Shown: one piece after another, positions 33,198-42,923 of the stretch
How the letters are laid out: each line of letters starts with the position of its first letter
Numbering within the stretch: position 1 is the first letter of the stretch
Assembly: GCA_003313425.1 (NCBI GenBank)
Contig: NHZP01000034.1
Coordinates: 124,001-188,000, forward strand
Direction of reading: 5' to 3'
DNA: 64,000 bases
DNA from: Pseudopyrenochaeta lycopersici
Lineage: Eukaryota; Ascomycota; Dothideomycetes; Pleosporales; Pseudopyrenochaetaceae
The notes under the pieces: model-generated
Told to the model about the DNA's origin: nothing
The model's input: only the letters and a program-made list of their open reading frames with translations
Databases searched by the model: none
Made by a program: the position numbers and the translations under genes

Positions 33198-33948
33198 ATG
33201 ACCACGGGTCCAAATGGAAAGCAGAACCATCGAAAGATGCGAGCTTCCTGCGACGCATGCTCCCGTGCTAAGGCACAACATGGTCTTTACTTCAGACCGT
33301 AGAAGTCAAATGCTAAGGCCATCACAGGTCAAGTGTGACAAAGTGAGGCCTACATGTCACCGTTGTGGTAACATGGGCATTTGCTGCAACTATTCTCCTT
33401 CCATGAGGTGCGGTGTATAGTTTAAAGCCTCTACATTCTCGTAGCTCACACAGAGTAGATTGGGAAAGCCACGCAAGAACAGAAAACCAGATGGCACTAT
33501 CGTGCGCGACGTATCGCCTGCTAGCTCCTGCGGACCACTGGGACCTAGATCAGACATGATCCCACGCACTACCTCTTGCACTGCTGAAAGTTCCCCGGAA
33601 TCTACCGAACCATTCTTCCTTGGTTTTGCAACGCCAGAGTACCACTATCAGGATGCTTTCAGGGCGAATGGATTCGATGGCAGCCAGTCTCTAGCGTACT
33701 CAGACGCGGGCTCTCTTGTCAGCGGCTGGCCAAATCAAGACCAGCTGATGTTCGGAAGCCCAGCAGACATGTTCACACTCTTGCCTTATTTTGCTCCACC
33801 TCACTCTCCATATGCTGGACACGTGCGGTCTACCAGCGTGCAAAGCCAGCCAGAGATGTTCTCACCCTTGGACGCTCTGAACTTCCCACCCATGGCGAGT
33901 CCCCAATTCTTCGGTATGCAGGTCCAATGTTCACGCAAGATAAGATGA
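33198..33948 (+). CDS. AflR-type Zn2Cys6 transcription factor, probably truncated
   Basis: Three exons, 33198-33272, 33328-33407 and 33456-33948, give 215 residues in one frame. Residues 17-45 hold the zinc cluster (RASCDACSRAK / VKCDKVRPTCHRC, then GICC), followed by NYSPSM and GKPRKNRK. That order is typical of AflR-like regulators of secondary metabolite clusters. Intron 1 appears to use a GC donor (AAG then GCACAA) and ends CAG; intron 2 is GT-AG. The activation and AFLR-type C-terminal region normally seen in 400-residue members is missing: the frame closes 48 bp before the target duplication of a solo LTR at 33997. Function as a DNA binder is possible but doubtful. Confidence 0.75.
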
Positions 33949-33996
33949 TGACTTCAGCCAGGCTAGGGTCATATAATCTGGCGGACTAAATAGATT

Positions 33997-34213
33997 TGTC
34001 AGATTCAAGGACTATTTGGCTTGATCTTTGATGAATTTTGATGATGAACGTTATTGATTGATTCTGTGTTCTCTCCCCTCCTTTGACTGCTTTGCTTCCG
34101 GAGGTTCCGAAGGCCGTGGTATCGGTCCTTCTATTAATCGCCCTTTCCTGTGTAGTACTTCTGAGTTTATCTTTTATATCTAACAGGCCTTACAGCACTT
34201 GTGTAATCTGACA
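33997..34213 (+). repeat. Solo LTR (217 bp) with target duplication
   Basis: TGTCAGATTC at the start and GTAATCTGACA at the end form an inverted pair. It is flanked by the 5-bp duplication AGATT at 33992-33996 and 34214-34218, so it is a true insertion that later lost its internal part by LTR recombination. Confidence 0.9.
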
Positions 34214-34468
34214 AGATTAAATGTGAATCTGAATCTGAGTTTGATTATGATTCAGTGAATCATACCTCTATACGATTAAATGTGATTAATACGATAAATG
34301 AAAGATTGATATAGGTGCTACGATTGGGCGCCTGGTTGGTGATGACAGGGGAGTCTATATAGGCGGTAAGCCGCTAAGGATTCCGATTGGTTGGAAACGC
34401 GGCAGAATACCGAAAGCATCTATCTCAGGTTAACACACAAGTTAGGTACTACCCTTAGCACTACCACC

Positions 34469-34626
34469 ATGTCCTCCAACAAGCCCTAACATAATCAATA
34501 TCAATTCAGACGACAATGCCACTCTTGCAGAGCTCAGAACTACTAATTTTGAAGCCCTACAAGACGATTCCGAGCTTCTCTACGCGGAACCCTCGACCAA
34601 CACCAAAAAGCGCAAGGCGTGCTTGT
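34469..34626 (+). pseudogene. N-terminal relic of a hAT transposase
   Basis: ATG 34469 is followed, after a stop, by IININ-like and SDDNATLAELRTTNFEALQDD, then TNTKKRKA. This acidic lead and basic block is usual just before the BED finger of fungal hAT transposases. It ends where the WD40 sequence begins. Confidence 0.45.
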
Positions 34627-35082
34627 TGAGCTATCTCTATCAATAACATATTGCCGGTCCGCTCACACAGCGGGGTCAACTCTGTAGCCTTCTCGCACGA
34701 CTCGACCCGGCTGGCGTCGGCGTCGTACGACAACACCGTCAAGATCTGGGACGCCAGCAGCGGCGTGTGCCTGCTGACGCTCAGTATTGGCAAGGCACTC
34801 AATCACTTATCTTTCGATTCCACTGGCCCCTGTCTTTACACCGAAATTGGTTCTATTGCTATTAACATAGAAGTTTCTCGAATAACGAATATCGCGGAGC
34901 CTCAGCGTCCCCAGTATTTGGGCGCGGGCGTTAGCTCAGACTGCACATGGATCACACATGGCGGCAAAAACATGCTTTGGGTGCCATCAGAGTATCGGTC
35001 GGTCTGCTCATGTGTGAGCGGGAAGAACGTTGGCATCGGTGTTGGATCTGGAAGTGTATGGCTATGCAGTTTTAATTCTAAC

Positions 35083-37992
35083 CAGTGTTTGATTTGGACT
35101 GGACTGGACTGGATTTCGGAGGTGAATCCAGTCCAACTAGAAAATCTAAATTGGAGCTCCAGGAGCTCCAAAGCAGTCCAATTACCTAAAATAGATATCT
35201 GCAAAGGGATTAGTCAGTAGTTTTGGTGTTCACATTGTTCCGTACTCACTTAAGATATATGAATAGGCGTTGTAGGTCCACCTTCTTGATCCTCCTTAGA
35301 GCCATCCTCATCCTCAGGCGCCTGATTTGACGCATGGATATCATCCGTCACTTCACCTTCTTCCTTACCGATGTCTTCATCATCAAACGAGCCCTTAGTA
35401 GGCCTCCCAAACCAAGCCCGAAGGGACTCATTTGCCTCAATAATATCCATACGAAGGCGGCTTCGGTGGTGAGTTATGAGAAGCTTGGCACTGCTAAATA
35501 TACGCTCCAATTCGTCTGAACAAGGAGGAATTGCAAGCGCGTCTAGCGCCATTTGTGCAAGGTCAGGTTGGGTATGGAAGCGGTCGTTCCAGTACTGAAT
35601 AGGATTGTAGTATTCGTCAGTGGTGATGAGAATATCTGTCGATAGATACTCATGAAGTTCATCAGGCCTAGTAGTGGCAGATGCGTCCAGCGGAGTGTCC
35701 AACTTTAACCGTTTATGCTCCCTACAAGACACATAGTGTTTGGGGGAGTTTTGGCGTGGTGCGGATATTGGTGTAGATGCGGATGACCTCCCTTTGTACT
35801 CTTGAAGCCATAGATCCTTTACAACTGGCAGAATGTTGTTCCTCAGCCAGGTAGATTTAACAGGGTGATTACCCCAATGCTGCTGGAACCATGCCGATTT
35901 TAGGGTTGGATTCATGATGATAGCAAGGTAGTAAGCCGCCGTCTGATCTGCCATATCATAGTATTTATTGCATTTAGACCATGCAACATCTGCAGCGCCA
36001 GCAAGCCACTTGTATTCAAGTGTATTAGTATCGGTGTAGAGCTCATCAAAACGCTGCTTTGCCTGGTCTAACTGTAGGAGTAGCCAATCGAGAGTCTGGA
36101 AGTGATCAGCTAGGTTTGTATGCCGACCTTCTACCATACTAGTAGCTTCATCAAATGACTCCAGCTGATCATGAACGTTGGCCAGCTGCTCCCAGTGCTG
36201 AGGCTCAAGAAGATCGTCCTTGGATAGCGGTTTTATATTCTTGTTGGGTATATATTGCGCGCAGAACATCTGAATCCTTTCCTTAACGTTAAGGGCCCGA
36301 CCAATTGCAACAAAGAAGGAGGTCCAGCGTGTACAATTGTCCTGAATGACCTATTTAGAAAGTTAGTAGCGCTCATAGGCTTGTCAATGTAATATAAGAC
36401 TGAAACTTATAATAAACTTACCTCCAATCCATCGAATGCAGCTAATTCGCCACCGCATACCTGTTTCCCGAAGAACTCACGTCGCTGGGGGCTTCCACGT
36501 ATATATTTGACGATATTATGAAGTTTTCCCAGCGCTCCACGCTTCCTCCAGAGCTCTCCAACTCTCTTTATATCACCGTCACGCAATGCAGTATCCATTT
36601 CTCGGGCTATCTTTTCTGCATCCTTCCCCATCAGAAATGCATGTGCACAGAGGTTAATTATATGACCAGCACAGCGGAGTCGACGTTTCTTCCGTTGTCT
36701 AGCCGTCATCCATGGGTAGAGCTCCTGTAGGACATGGTCGACGCAGGTATCGTTTGCTTCATGGTTATCTGCCATGAAGTAGCCAATTTGGTTCCGAATG
36801 CCGTACTCATTGAATATCTGCAGTAGGACACCAGCCATATTCTCGCCGCTATGCACCCCTTCTAGCTGTCGAAGCGCTAGAATAGCAGTTCGTCGTTTAC
36901 CGGATCGATCGATAAAATGCGCCACCACGCCAAGTATTGAGATATAGCTTGGTGATGTCCATGCATCAATTGATATCGAAATACGACTGCGGGCCGTACA
37001 TAGGTCCTTCTTAAGTACTTCCTTTCGCGCCAGGAAGGCCTCTTTCACCCACTTTCGATGCTTTCGGAAGGAGCTTTGACAACCATGGTGCCAGGTAGAA
37101 TAGGAGCTCCCGGAAATACTCGTTATCAAATTGATAGAAGGCAATGTGGCAGTAGACAATCCATCGGATTAAAAGCTCCTTAAAGATGTCGAAGTCCCGC
37201 CGGAAGACCAAGGATGAGAGATTCGGCCCATTTATCGTTGTTTGGGTAGGATTATCATTGCCAATTCGTCCACCCGTTTGAGGATCAATCTGGTGTTTTA
37301 GCTTAAGGTGATCCAGGCAGGTTGAATTACCTTTATCGACAATAGGGAGCTCCTGCTGACACCGCTTCTTCTCACAGAGGTAGCAGTACCAGTATCGTTT
37401 TGTTGAATTCGTCCGAAGCTGGATATCTTCACCAAACCTCCAGATAATCGAGCTCCGCTGCTTCGTTGCTTTTGGGTTCTTTGCCAGCGAGGAACATCGC
37501 ACATAGACCTTGCCCTGCAGCTTGAATTCATCTAGCTGTAGGGAGGGTGTGGAACGGTGATTAATTGAAGGTGGTGCAAGAACAATCTCATCACTAGCTG
37601 ACTGTAGCGCGGCGTCACTGAATAACTGAAGGAGAGACATGGTGGTGATGAAGGTGCAGGAAAGATGGGACCAAAGGCGCTCACTGCAGATGTCTCAGTC
37701 TTCAGTCTGGGGCTGTGTGTTTACATTGCACGCCTTTTTTCGCATTGTTTTACTGGTAAAAATGATATCTGCACCATTGGTTAACGTTTATCCATGTGTG
37801 CAACCTTTGAAGCGTTGAGTCACCATCAGTTACCTGAAACGGCTAAGCTACTTCCTAAACAGGTATAACCATCGGAGCTCCAGGAGCTCCAGAGCCTATA
37901 GATCCAGTCCACAGCAGACCTCAGTCCAATCCGAAGCCGACCTGATCCAATCCAGCTCCAATCCGAAACAGTCCGATCCAAATCAAACCCTG
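35083..37992 (-). mobile_element. hAT element 2 (2910 bp) in the WD40 gene
   Basis: Perfect 8-bp duplication ATTCTAAC at 35075-35082 and 37993-38000. The ends are CAGTGTTTGATTTGGACTGG and, on the other strand, CAGGGTTTGATTTGGATCGG. Many CCAGTCC/GGAGCTCC motifs lie just inside both ends. It encodes an almost complete transposase, so it is close to an autonomous copy. Confidence 0.94.
35250..37640 (-). pseudogene. hAT transposase, nearly complete (one frameshift)
   Basis: From ATG at 37640: a BED zinc finger (SSIIWRFGEDIQL, YWYCYLCEKKRC, LDHLKLKH, residues about 65-115), then YFRELLFYLAPWLSKLLPKAS. One extra or missing base at about 37050 shifts the frame into RKWVKEAFL. Next come ISIDAWTSPSYISILGVVAHF (first catalytic Asp), QIGYFMADNHEANDTCVDHV (second) and RCAGHIINLCAHAFL. 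A GT-AG intron lies at about 36419-36353 with CTAAC near its end. The C-terminal part has DELERIFSSAKLLITHHRSRL, the hAT dimerisation region with the conserved Glu, and ends with an acidic tail at 35250. It has far fewer lesions than the other hATs here. Confidence 0.88.
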
Positions 37993-38030
37993 ATTCTAAC
38001 AGCTCTGTGGATGTAATTAGCAGTGCCTAA

Positions 38031-38533
38031 CAAGAATTGAACTTGTTCTTCTATACTTTATATTTCTGTTATGATTCTATTTCATATAGGGGATTGGTAA
38101 CGTATTGCTATAAGTTAAACGACGAGAAACGTGTTTTGACAGAATTGAGAGGGAAATTGACGCTGAACGTCTTGCATGATGTGTTTACAGTAGCGGAACG
38201 AAAACCAGAAGAATGGGATAATTTCATTATTGTAAATACCATTTACCCTTTGAACTCTTCTATAATATTGGCACTGGTCTGAGGGCAACTTAACAAATCA
38301 CTGTAATTAAGTGCGTTCTTATGTATCCATTCTGTGCAAGACCGTAAGCTGAAACCGCAAATTTTTGTTTTCGAATTTTATTCTTCTCTAAACCTGGAAA
38401 CTCTTCGTGCCGTCAGTATTCCATTATGTTGAGAACTATATAAAGACTTTTTGAATCCCCCTCTAGGACCTAGAAGCCTTTTCAATACTCTCTTCACTAG
38501 GAAACCTTCAGCCAAGCCCGTCCGTATATCGTT
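38031..38533. other. Intergenic; no gene recognised
   Basis: An 81-codon ORF (38037-38282) without a domain. A TATAAAG-like sequence at about 38440 may belong to the promoter of the next gene. Confidence 0.35.
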
Positions 38534-39126
38534 ATGCCTCAGCCTGAGCAAGCGTACATTGTTGAAGATGGCTTAGGATGGGAAATAGTTGGGTGGCATC
38601 AACAGAGAAAGCGTAGGCAGTACCTTGTCCTTTACTCCCACCCAAACATCGACAGCCGCTCCACACATGCGCTTGTTGACTTACTATGGATGCCAAAGGA
38701 ACTTCTGGATAATTTCGACCACTCTCAGATGCTAGATATCAGTCAGGGAATCAAGGCCGTTCTCAAATACGTCTTCAAAACATCACCCAAGTTTTCGACA
38801 TGGCATGGTACTGCGGTGTTGAACCTGATTGCTCTGAGTATTGCATCCGAAACAGTCTATCTCAGAGAGACTACGACTGGGGGTCAAATCGAACAAGATT
38901 TGGCGACTTTTACGTTCTATTACAGTGGAAAGATGATGATGGCATTACTCACACGACCTCGGAGGTTGGCGAGACACTTATGGGAGTAATGGAGGAGAAT
39001 CATTGTCTCAATTTGCTTGCACGTTGGGCCGGCGATGTCGACCGTCGTCACAGTCAACTACTCTCAAATGCTCCAGCGAAAGATATCCAGAAGTGTCTCG
39101 GGAAGCCAGGCTGGCAATACCTTTGA
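38534..39126 (+). CDS. Conserved-looking hypothetical protein, probable frameshift
   Basis: ATG 38534 opens a frame with VEDGLGWEIVGWHQQRKRRQ, LVDLLWMPKELLDNF and GIKAVLKYVFKTSPKFSTW. At about 38800-38870 protein-like character passes to another frame with DYDWGSNRTRFGDFYVLLQW, EVGETLMGVMEENHCL and LLARWAGDVDRRH, ending at 39126. A 31-bp GT..AG stretch there is too short to be a normal intron, so a frameshift is more likely. About 195 residues in all. I recognise no family, signal peptide or membrane segment. Confidence 0.5.
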
Positions 39127-39268
39127 CAGTGGATTGTTTCTATGTCAGGTTTATAAATTCTGGATTCCAACTAAGACATTCTATAATCAAGGCTTCTGTG
39201 CACCATGTCTATATGTATTTATATGTGTGTCTGTACCAATGTCTTGAATAGCTCTCTATTTACGTGCA

Positions 39269-40066
39269 ATGCCTCTTTCTTCACTCCCTGTGGAGCTCTT
39301 GCGGGAAACAGCGCTTTACTTACAGCCTAGCGATACCTTTGCATTACTTTTGAGCTCACGCAGGCTGTACCACGGCTTGCTCGAGGCTATGGACCAGCTG
39401 GGTCGACAACATAGACTACGCATGAAAGAATCTCTAACAGATGGATTGCACGAGGTAACCTTTTGGTTTGAACGCAACTGTGATATTTCTGTCGTAGAGT
39501 GGACGACTGTCATGGACCGCAAGCCAACATTTGAGAGACTGATACTATTACGTGGCATCGACCTAGTACAAGCTGATGGTTACGGAGTAACCCTTTTGCA
39601 TCGACTTGCTGCACAAGGGTTAGTTGATTTTATAGAACCTATCATTAACAGGCTTAGGGTATGTAGCGTCTTGCCGTTCCAAGTGGGCTGCTCTATGTTC
39701 ACTCCTCTTCACTATGCTGCTGGGCGGGGTATGAAACAAGCAGTCGAGCTTCTGATATCGCTTGGTGCCGATGTCAACGCGATTGATCACCATGGAAATA
39801 CGCCGTTACATTTGGTTGCAGTCACGGGTTCATGGGAGACTTTCGCACCATTAATACGCGCGGGTGGGAATATAGCGTCAAAGACACGATTTGGTTGGAC
39901 AGCGGCTGACCAAGCGAGCATCACCTTGCATAAAAGAGCCGTTGAAGAGCTGGTATTACTTGGTTCACCTCTACCAGCTTGGCAGCAGAAGAGCTCGGCA
40001 TTAAGGGAATTCGGGCGCTTGTCACCATGTCCATTAGAATGCTATTGGTATCACGAAAACAGTTGA
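39269..40066 (+). CDS. F-box and ankyrin-repeat protein
   Basis: Uninterrupted 265-residue frame without introns. Residues 3-40 (LSSLPVELLRETALYLQPSDTFALLLSSRRLY) match the F-box, which binds Skp1 in SCF ubiquitin ligases. Residues about 100-225 form ankyrin repeats, best seen in FTPLHYAAGRGMKQAVELLI, LGADVNAIDHHGNTPLHLVA and GWTAADQASITLHKRAVEEL. The combination suggests a substrate receptor whose ankyrin part picks the target, though no target can be inferred. Its 3' end has a near-identical partial copy at 25288-25455. It starts 142 bp after the hypothetical gene on the same strand. Confidence 0.85.
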   Translation: MPLSSLPVELLRETALYLQPSDTFALLLSSRRLYHGLLEAMDQLGRQHRLRMKESLTDGLHEVTFWFERNCDISVVEWTTVMDRKPTFERLILLRGIDLVQADGYGVTLLHRLAAQGLVDFIEPIINRLRVCSVLPFQVGCSMFTPLHYAAGRGMKQAVELLISLGADVNAIDHHGNTPLHLVAVTGSWETFAPLIRAGGNIASKTRFGWTAADQASITLHKRAVEELVLLGSPLPAWQQKSSALREFGRLSPCPLECYWYHENS

Positions 40067-40528
40067 TTAAAGTAAATTAATTACTATCCCTCACCACGTT
40101 GCGAGAATCACCCCATAGCGAGAAAATCAATAGGTACTTAGACTTTACAGTTATTTGGCCACCTACTTTGGCCAGCCACCCGCTTTGACCACCCGTTTTT
40201 AAAAACAACCAAAATACCAGTAAAGTAAACATCCTCGGACACGACTGAATTAGAGGCGGGCAGGTTTCGTTATTTTGGCTTACATTAATGCAACCCTTGC
40301 GATCTGATCAGCTGTATTATGCGCACGGTGTCTAGCGGCGATTCAGGCGATGCATGGGATAAAGGTGGGGATAGAAGTAAGCTGAAAACCACAAGACTCT
40401 TGAGAATAAGATTTATATGATCGCATGCTATAAATTCCAAATAGCCGCTAGACTTTCTCGTCTTAATGAACCTATGAAAATAAAAGGCTCTTAAATCACT
40501 ACTCCGAATCTTTACTGCCTCGAATAGC
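40067..40528. other. Intergenic; no gene recognised
   Basis: Region between the F-box gene and the first rhodopsin-domain gene. One minus ORF (40285-40530) overlaps the start of that gene and is not credible. Confidence 0.4.
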
Positions 40529-41707
40529 ATGGAAGGGAGTCAGCAGCCGCCCCTAGGCGGGGATACCAGCAACGCTACACCAGGGATTGTGGGTTGTTCA
40601 TGCTTTTTCTTCATTGCACTGATTGTTTATGGAGTGCGTATGTACACTCGAATTCGACCCACCTTCAAGCTGGCTGCTCCTGACTACTTTGTCTCGGCAG
40701 CTCTTGTAAGTGCCTGTAGTAGACGTCTGCGCACTCTATCGCTAATTGTTCATGACAGCTATGCGAACTGGCCGTATTGATCAATTTATTTACAGCTATA
40801 TCTCTTGGTTTCGGACAGTATGAGTACTATCTGTTACCAAGTACTATGGTTAAGATTTTAAAACATCTCTTCGCTTTAGGGTTTGCGGGATTTTGGGCGG
40901 CTTCCCTCGCGAGGGTATCTATAGGAAGCATGCTCCTTCGCTTTGAAATATCCAACACCTGGCGAGTGGTGCTTAAGACCTTAATCTTTATCCAGTTGTG
41001 CCTGCCAGTTGTTCTGGCCGTCTTTGCTCTTCTTCAGTGCCGCCCAATCCGCGCCATGTGGGAGCATGTGCCTGACGCAGTTTGCTGGTCGCCCCGAAAG
41101 ACGCAAAGCTACGGCTACATATATTCAGGTTAGTTTGCAATTGATATTCTATCCTAGTGGATGCTAACTTACAAAAGCGAATGGCATGTTAAGCGACCTT
41201 GTGTTCGCTGCTATGCCTCTATATTTTATCTGGTGGCTGCACCGGCCTGTTATGGAGCGGATACTCATCAGCATCCTCATGACACTCAGAACGCTTGCGG
41301 CTATGGCCGAAGCATGGATAATCTACTATACACACGTTTGGAACCCTCGAAAAAACTCCACTCGTGATTGGATGCCACTGTTTTGGTGGTATAGAGTCGA
41401 AGAGATAGGCCTCATTACTGCAGCTTGTACGCCTTTTCTTAAGCCGTTTGTCGAGCGTATACTCGGTCGATTCGGCGCATCGCGGTTCCGTTTTATGACC
41501 ATGCAATTAAACACAATTCGGTCTGTTCAAGGGGCTGCACCAGAGGGCTTTGCGAAGATGGGTTCTTTAAAGGAATCGACAAATGGAGACCAGACCTTGA
41601 TAGAACAAAATCCTGGCCAGCCAACCGACAGAGCATCTTCTGAGAGGTTCGATCGCGCCAGCCATGAAATGAAACTTCAGAGGGAGCAGGATTGTGTGGA
41701 AGTTTAA
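40529..41707 (+). CDS. Fungal rhodopsin-domain integral membrane protein A
   Basis: Exons 40529-40705, 40759-41128 and 41178-41707 with 53- and 49-bp introns give 358 residues. This is the seven-helix family annotated as fungal rhodopsin domain or PTH11-like without a CFEM domain. A short outer N-terminus leads to TM1 (GCSCFFFIALIVYGVRMYTRI), the family APDYFV site (usually DDY), then YGQ-like GFGQYEYYL. Then come TM3-4 with LARVSIGSMLLRFEI, a LLQCRPIRAMWE block before the outer loop, CWSPRKT, TM5-6 and VEEIGLITAACTPFLKPFV. A 90-residue hydrophilic tail follows. Ligand and signalling role are unknown. It lies near two paralogues (B and C) on the other strand. Confidence 0.85.
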
Positions 41708-41779
41708 TCATATGGTTCTATATATTGTTAGGTAGGAGTGGTGGTATGAGGACTTAGGGTGGATTCAGATTACCAAGTA

Positions 41780-42001
41780 TTTTCCAATTATTTTGTAATT
41801 GGGTGTACGCCCAGTACACCTTGCATAGTCACATGGAATTTTCAGAATTTAATGAATGTTTTTGGTCAGAAGGGACGATCATTGATTGTGTTCTGTCTGT
41901 TCCTTTCTTCTATAGCTCCTCTGCTTCCGGAGGTTCCGTAGATCGCAATAGTTATCGGTCCTACTATTTATCGCCCTTTCTTTGTATTTGACAATCTGAC
42001 A
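41780..42001 (+). repeat. Truncated LTR of the TGTCAGAT family
   Basis: The 3' part matches 33997-34213 (TGCTTCCGGAGGTTCCG, ATCGGTCCTWCTATT, ATCGCCCTTTC) and it ends AATCTGACA at 42001. The expected TGTCAGAT start is not found; the left limit is approximate. Confidence 0.55.
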
Positions 42002-42034
42002 GGAATAATCTATTGACTAATCAGTCCTCCTCTA

Positions 42035-42292
42035 ACATGTCCCACCAGTCAGTGGCGAAAACCAGCCAGTGGCGAACCCCACCAAAATCAATGCACCTTT
42101 TTATTTAATTACTCAACAACAGTATAATAAATTTTAAATTTAATAAAGAGATAAGCTAGTCTATCTACTTTTATACTAAGTTTGAGTATGTCCTTGAATA
42201 TGATAGTTACTACACATTAGCAATGCTCGCTGACGCCTCTGCGCTAGCTAAGCTTGACTACCCTCATCTACCACCTTATCAGCCTCTACAGC
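42035..42292 (-). mobile_element. 3' remnant of a pogo element related to element 2
   Basis: TA then ACATGTCCCACCAGTCAGTG (ACGTG with one G to A change), CAGTCAGTGGCGAA at 42046 and CAGCCAGTGGCGAA at 42063. The following 200 bp align with 4088-4325, the knuckle-coding end of element 2, with many C/T and G/A differences. It breaks off at about 42292 in foreign sequence. Confidence 0.75.
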
Positions 42293-42501
42293 AAGTCGAC
42301 TATGAAGATACTCCTATCAGAGATTGGGCCAAGCATAAACAGCATCCTCTTATTGTTGGTGGGCTTAATGAAGCTTGTTCATTAATTAGCCCTACTGTCT
42401 TTTCACTCCTATGGTACCATACAAATGCTGTTGAGCAAAGCGCAAATAAGCCAAATATTACTGGTAAAAAGCAAAAGATACTGGCCGCAATCTTAAAGTA
42501 A
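42293..42501 (+). pseudogene. Fragment of an unidentified, probably repetitive protein
   Basis: Open frame with PIRDWAKHKQHPLIVGGLNEACSL, then WYHTNAVEQSANKPN and a lysine-rich end. The composition is clearly protein-like and the HTNAVEQ block looks conserved, but I cannot name the family. Its upstream part is replaced by the pogo remnant. Confidence 0.35.
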
Positions 42502-42923
42502 ATGTATTCGCAACAGTTTGTAACCGCGTTGCTAACGTGTTAGAGCGGAGAAAAGCTTGACAAGCGAGACGTAGACCAGTATAACGCTCGTGAAAACTTT
42601 GGTATATCTCATAGTCAAAGAGATACGTCCCTAGTAGCACGATTTCAGCAATCACATGCCCGTGGAAGTACGTCATACAACATACATCTTTGCGAACCCG
42701 TTCAGAACCCGTTCAAGACATGTTACTAACTCCTTGCAGAACGGCGGCGTATGCAGCGATTCGGCGCTCCAGTCTGTTGCATAGTGTAATTCTACAGCTA
42801 ATATGCCAATTTAGTTGCATCTCCTTGGCCAGCTGTTCAAGCCTATCCCTTCAACGCCCCGTAGCGTGGCACAGTGCAGGAGCTTTCGAGTGACCCACAA
42901 AATGAAATAATATGCCAACAATT
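42502..42923. other. Intergenic; no gene recognised
   Basis: Between the fragment above and the stop of rhodopsin gene B. No supported feature. Confidence 0.4.

Larger units (their letters stand above)
34630..38030 (+). pseudogene. WD40-repeat gene 3' part, split by a hAT element
   Basis: An open frame from 34630 carries one clear WD40 repeat (HSGVNSVAFSHDSTRLASASYD followed by NTVKIWDASSG) and further weaker blades with GKNVGIGVGSGSVWLCSFNSN up to 35082. With the hAT and one duplication removed, the frame continues at 38001 as SSVDVISSA and stops at 38028-38030. The repeat type is that of the last blades of fungal NACHT-WD40 (HET-E-like) proteins. No ATG or N-terminal NACHT domain is present, and a TGA lies just upstream at 34627, so this is a 3' fragment even without the transposon. 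Confidence 0.8.

Noticed and set aside
38790..38850. A 31-bp intron joining the two frames of the hypothetical gene
   Set aside because: It is shorter than any intron seen here (48 bp or more) and has no branch site; a frameshift is simpler.
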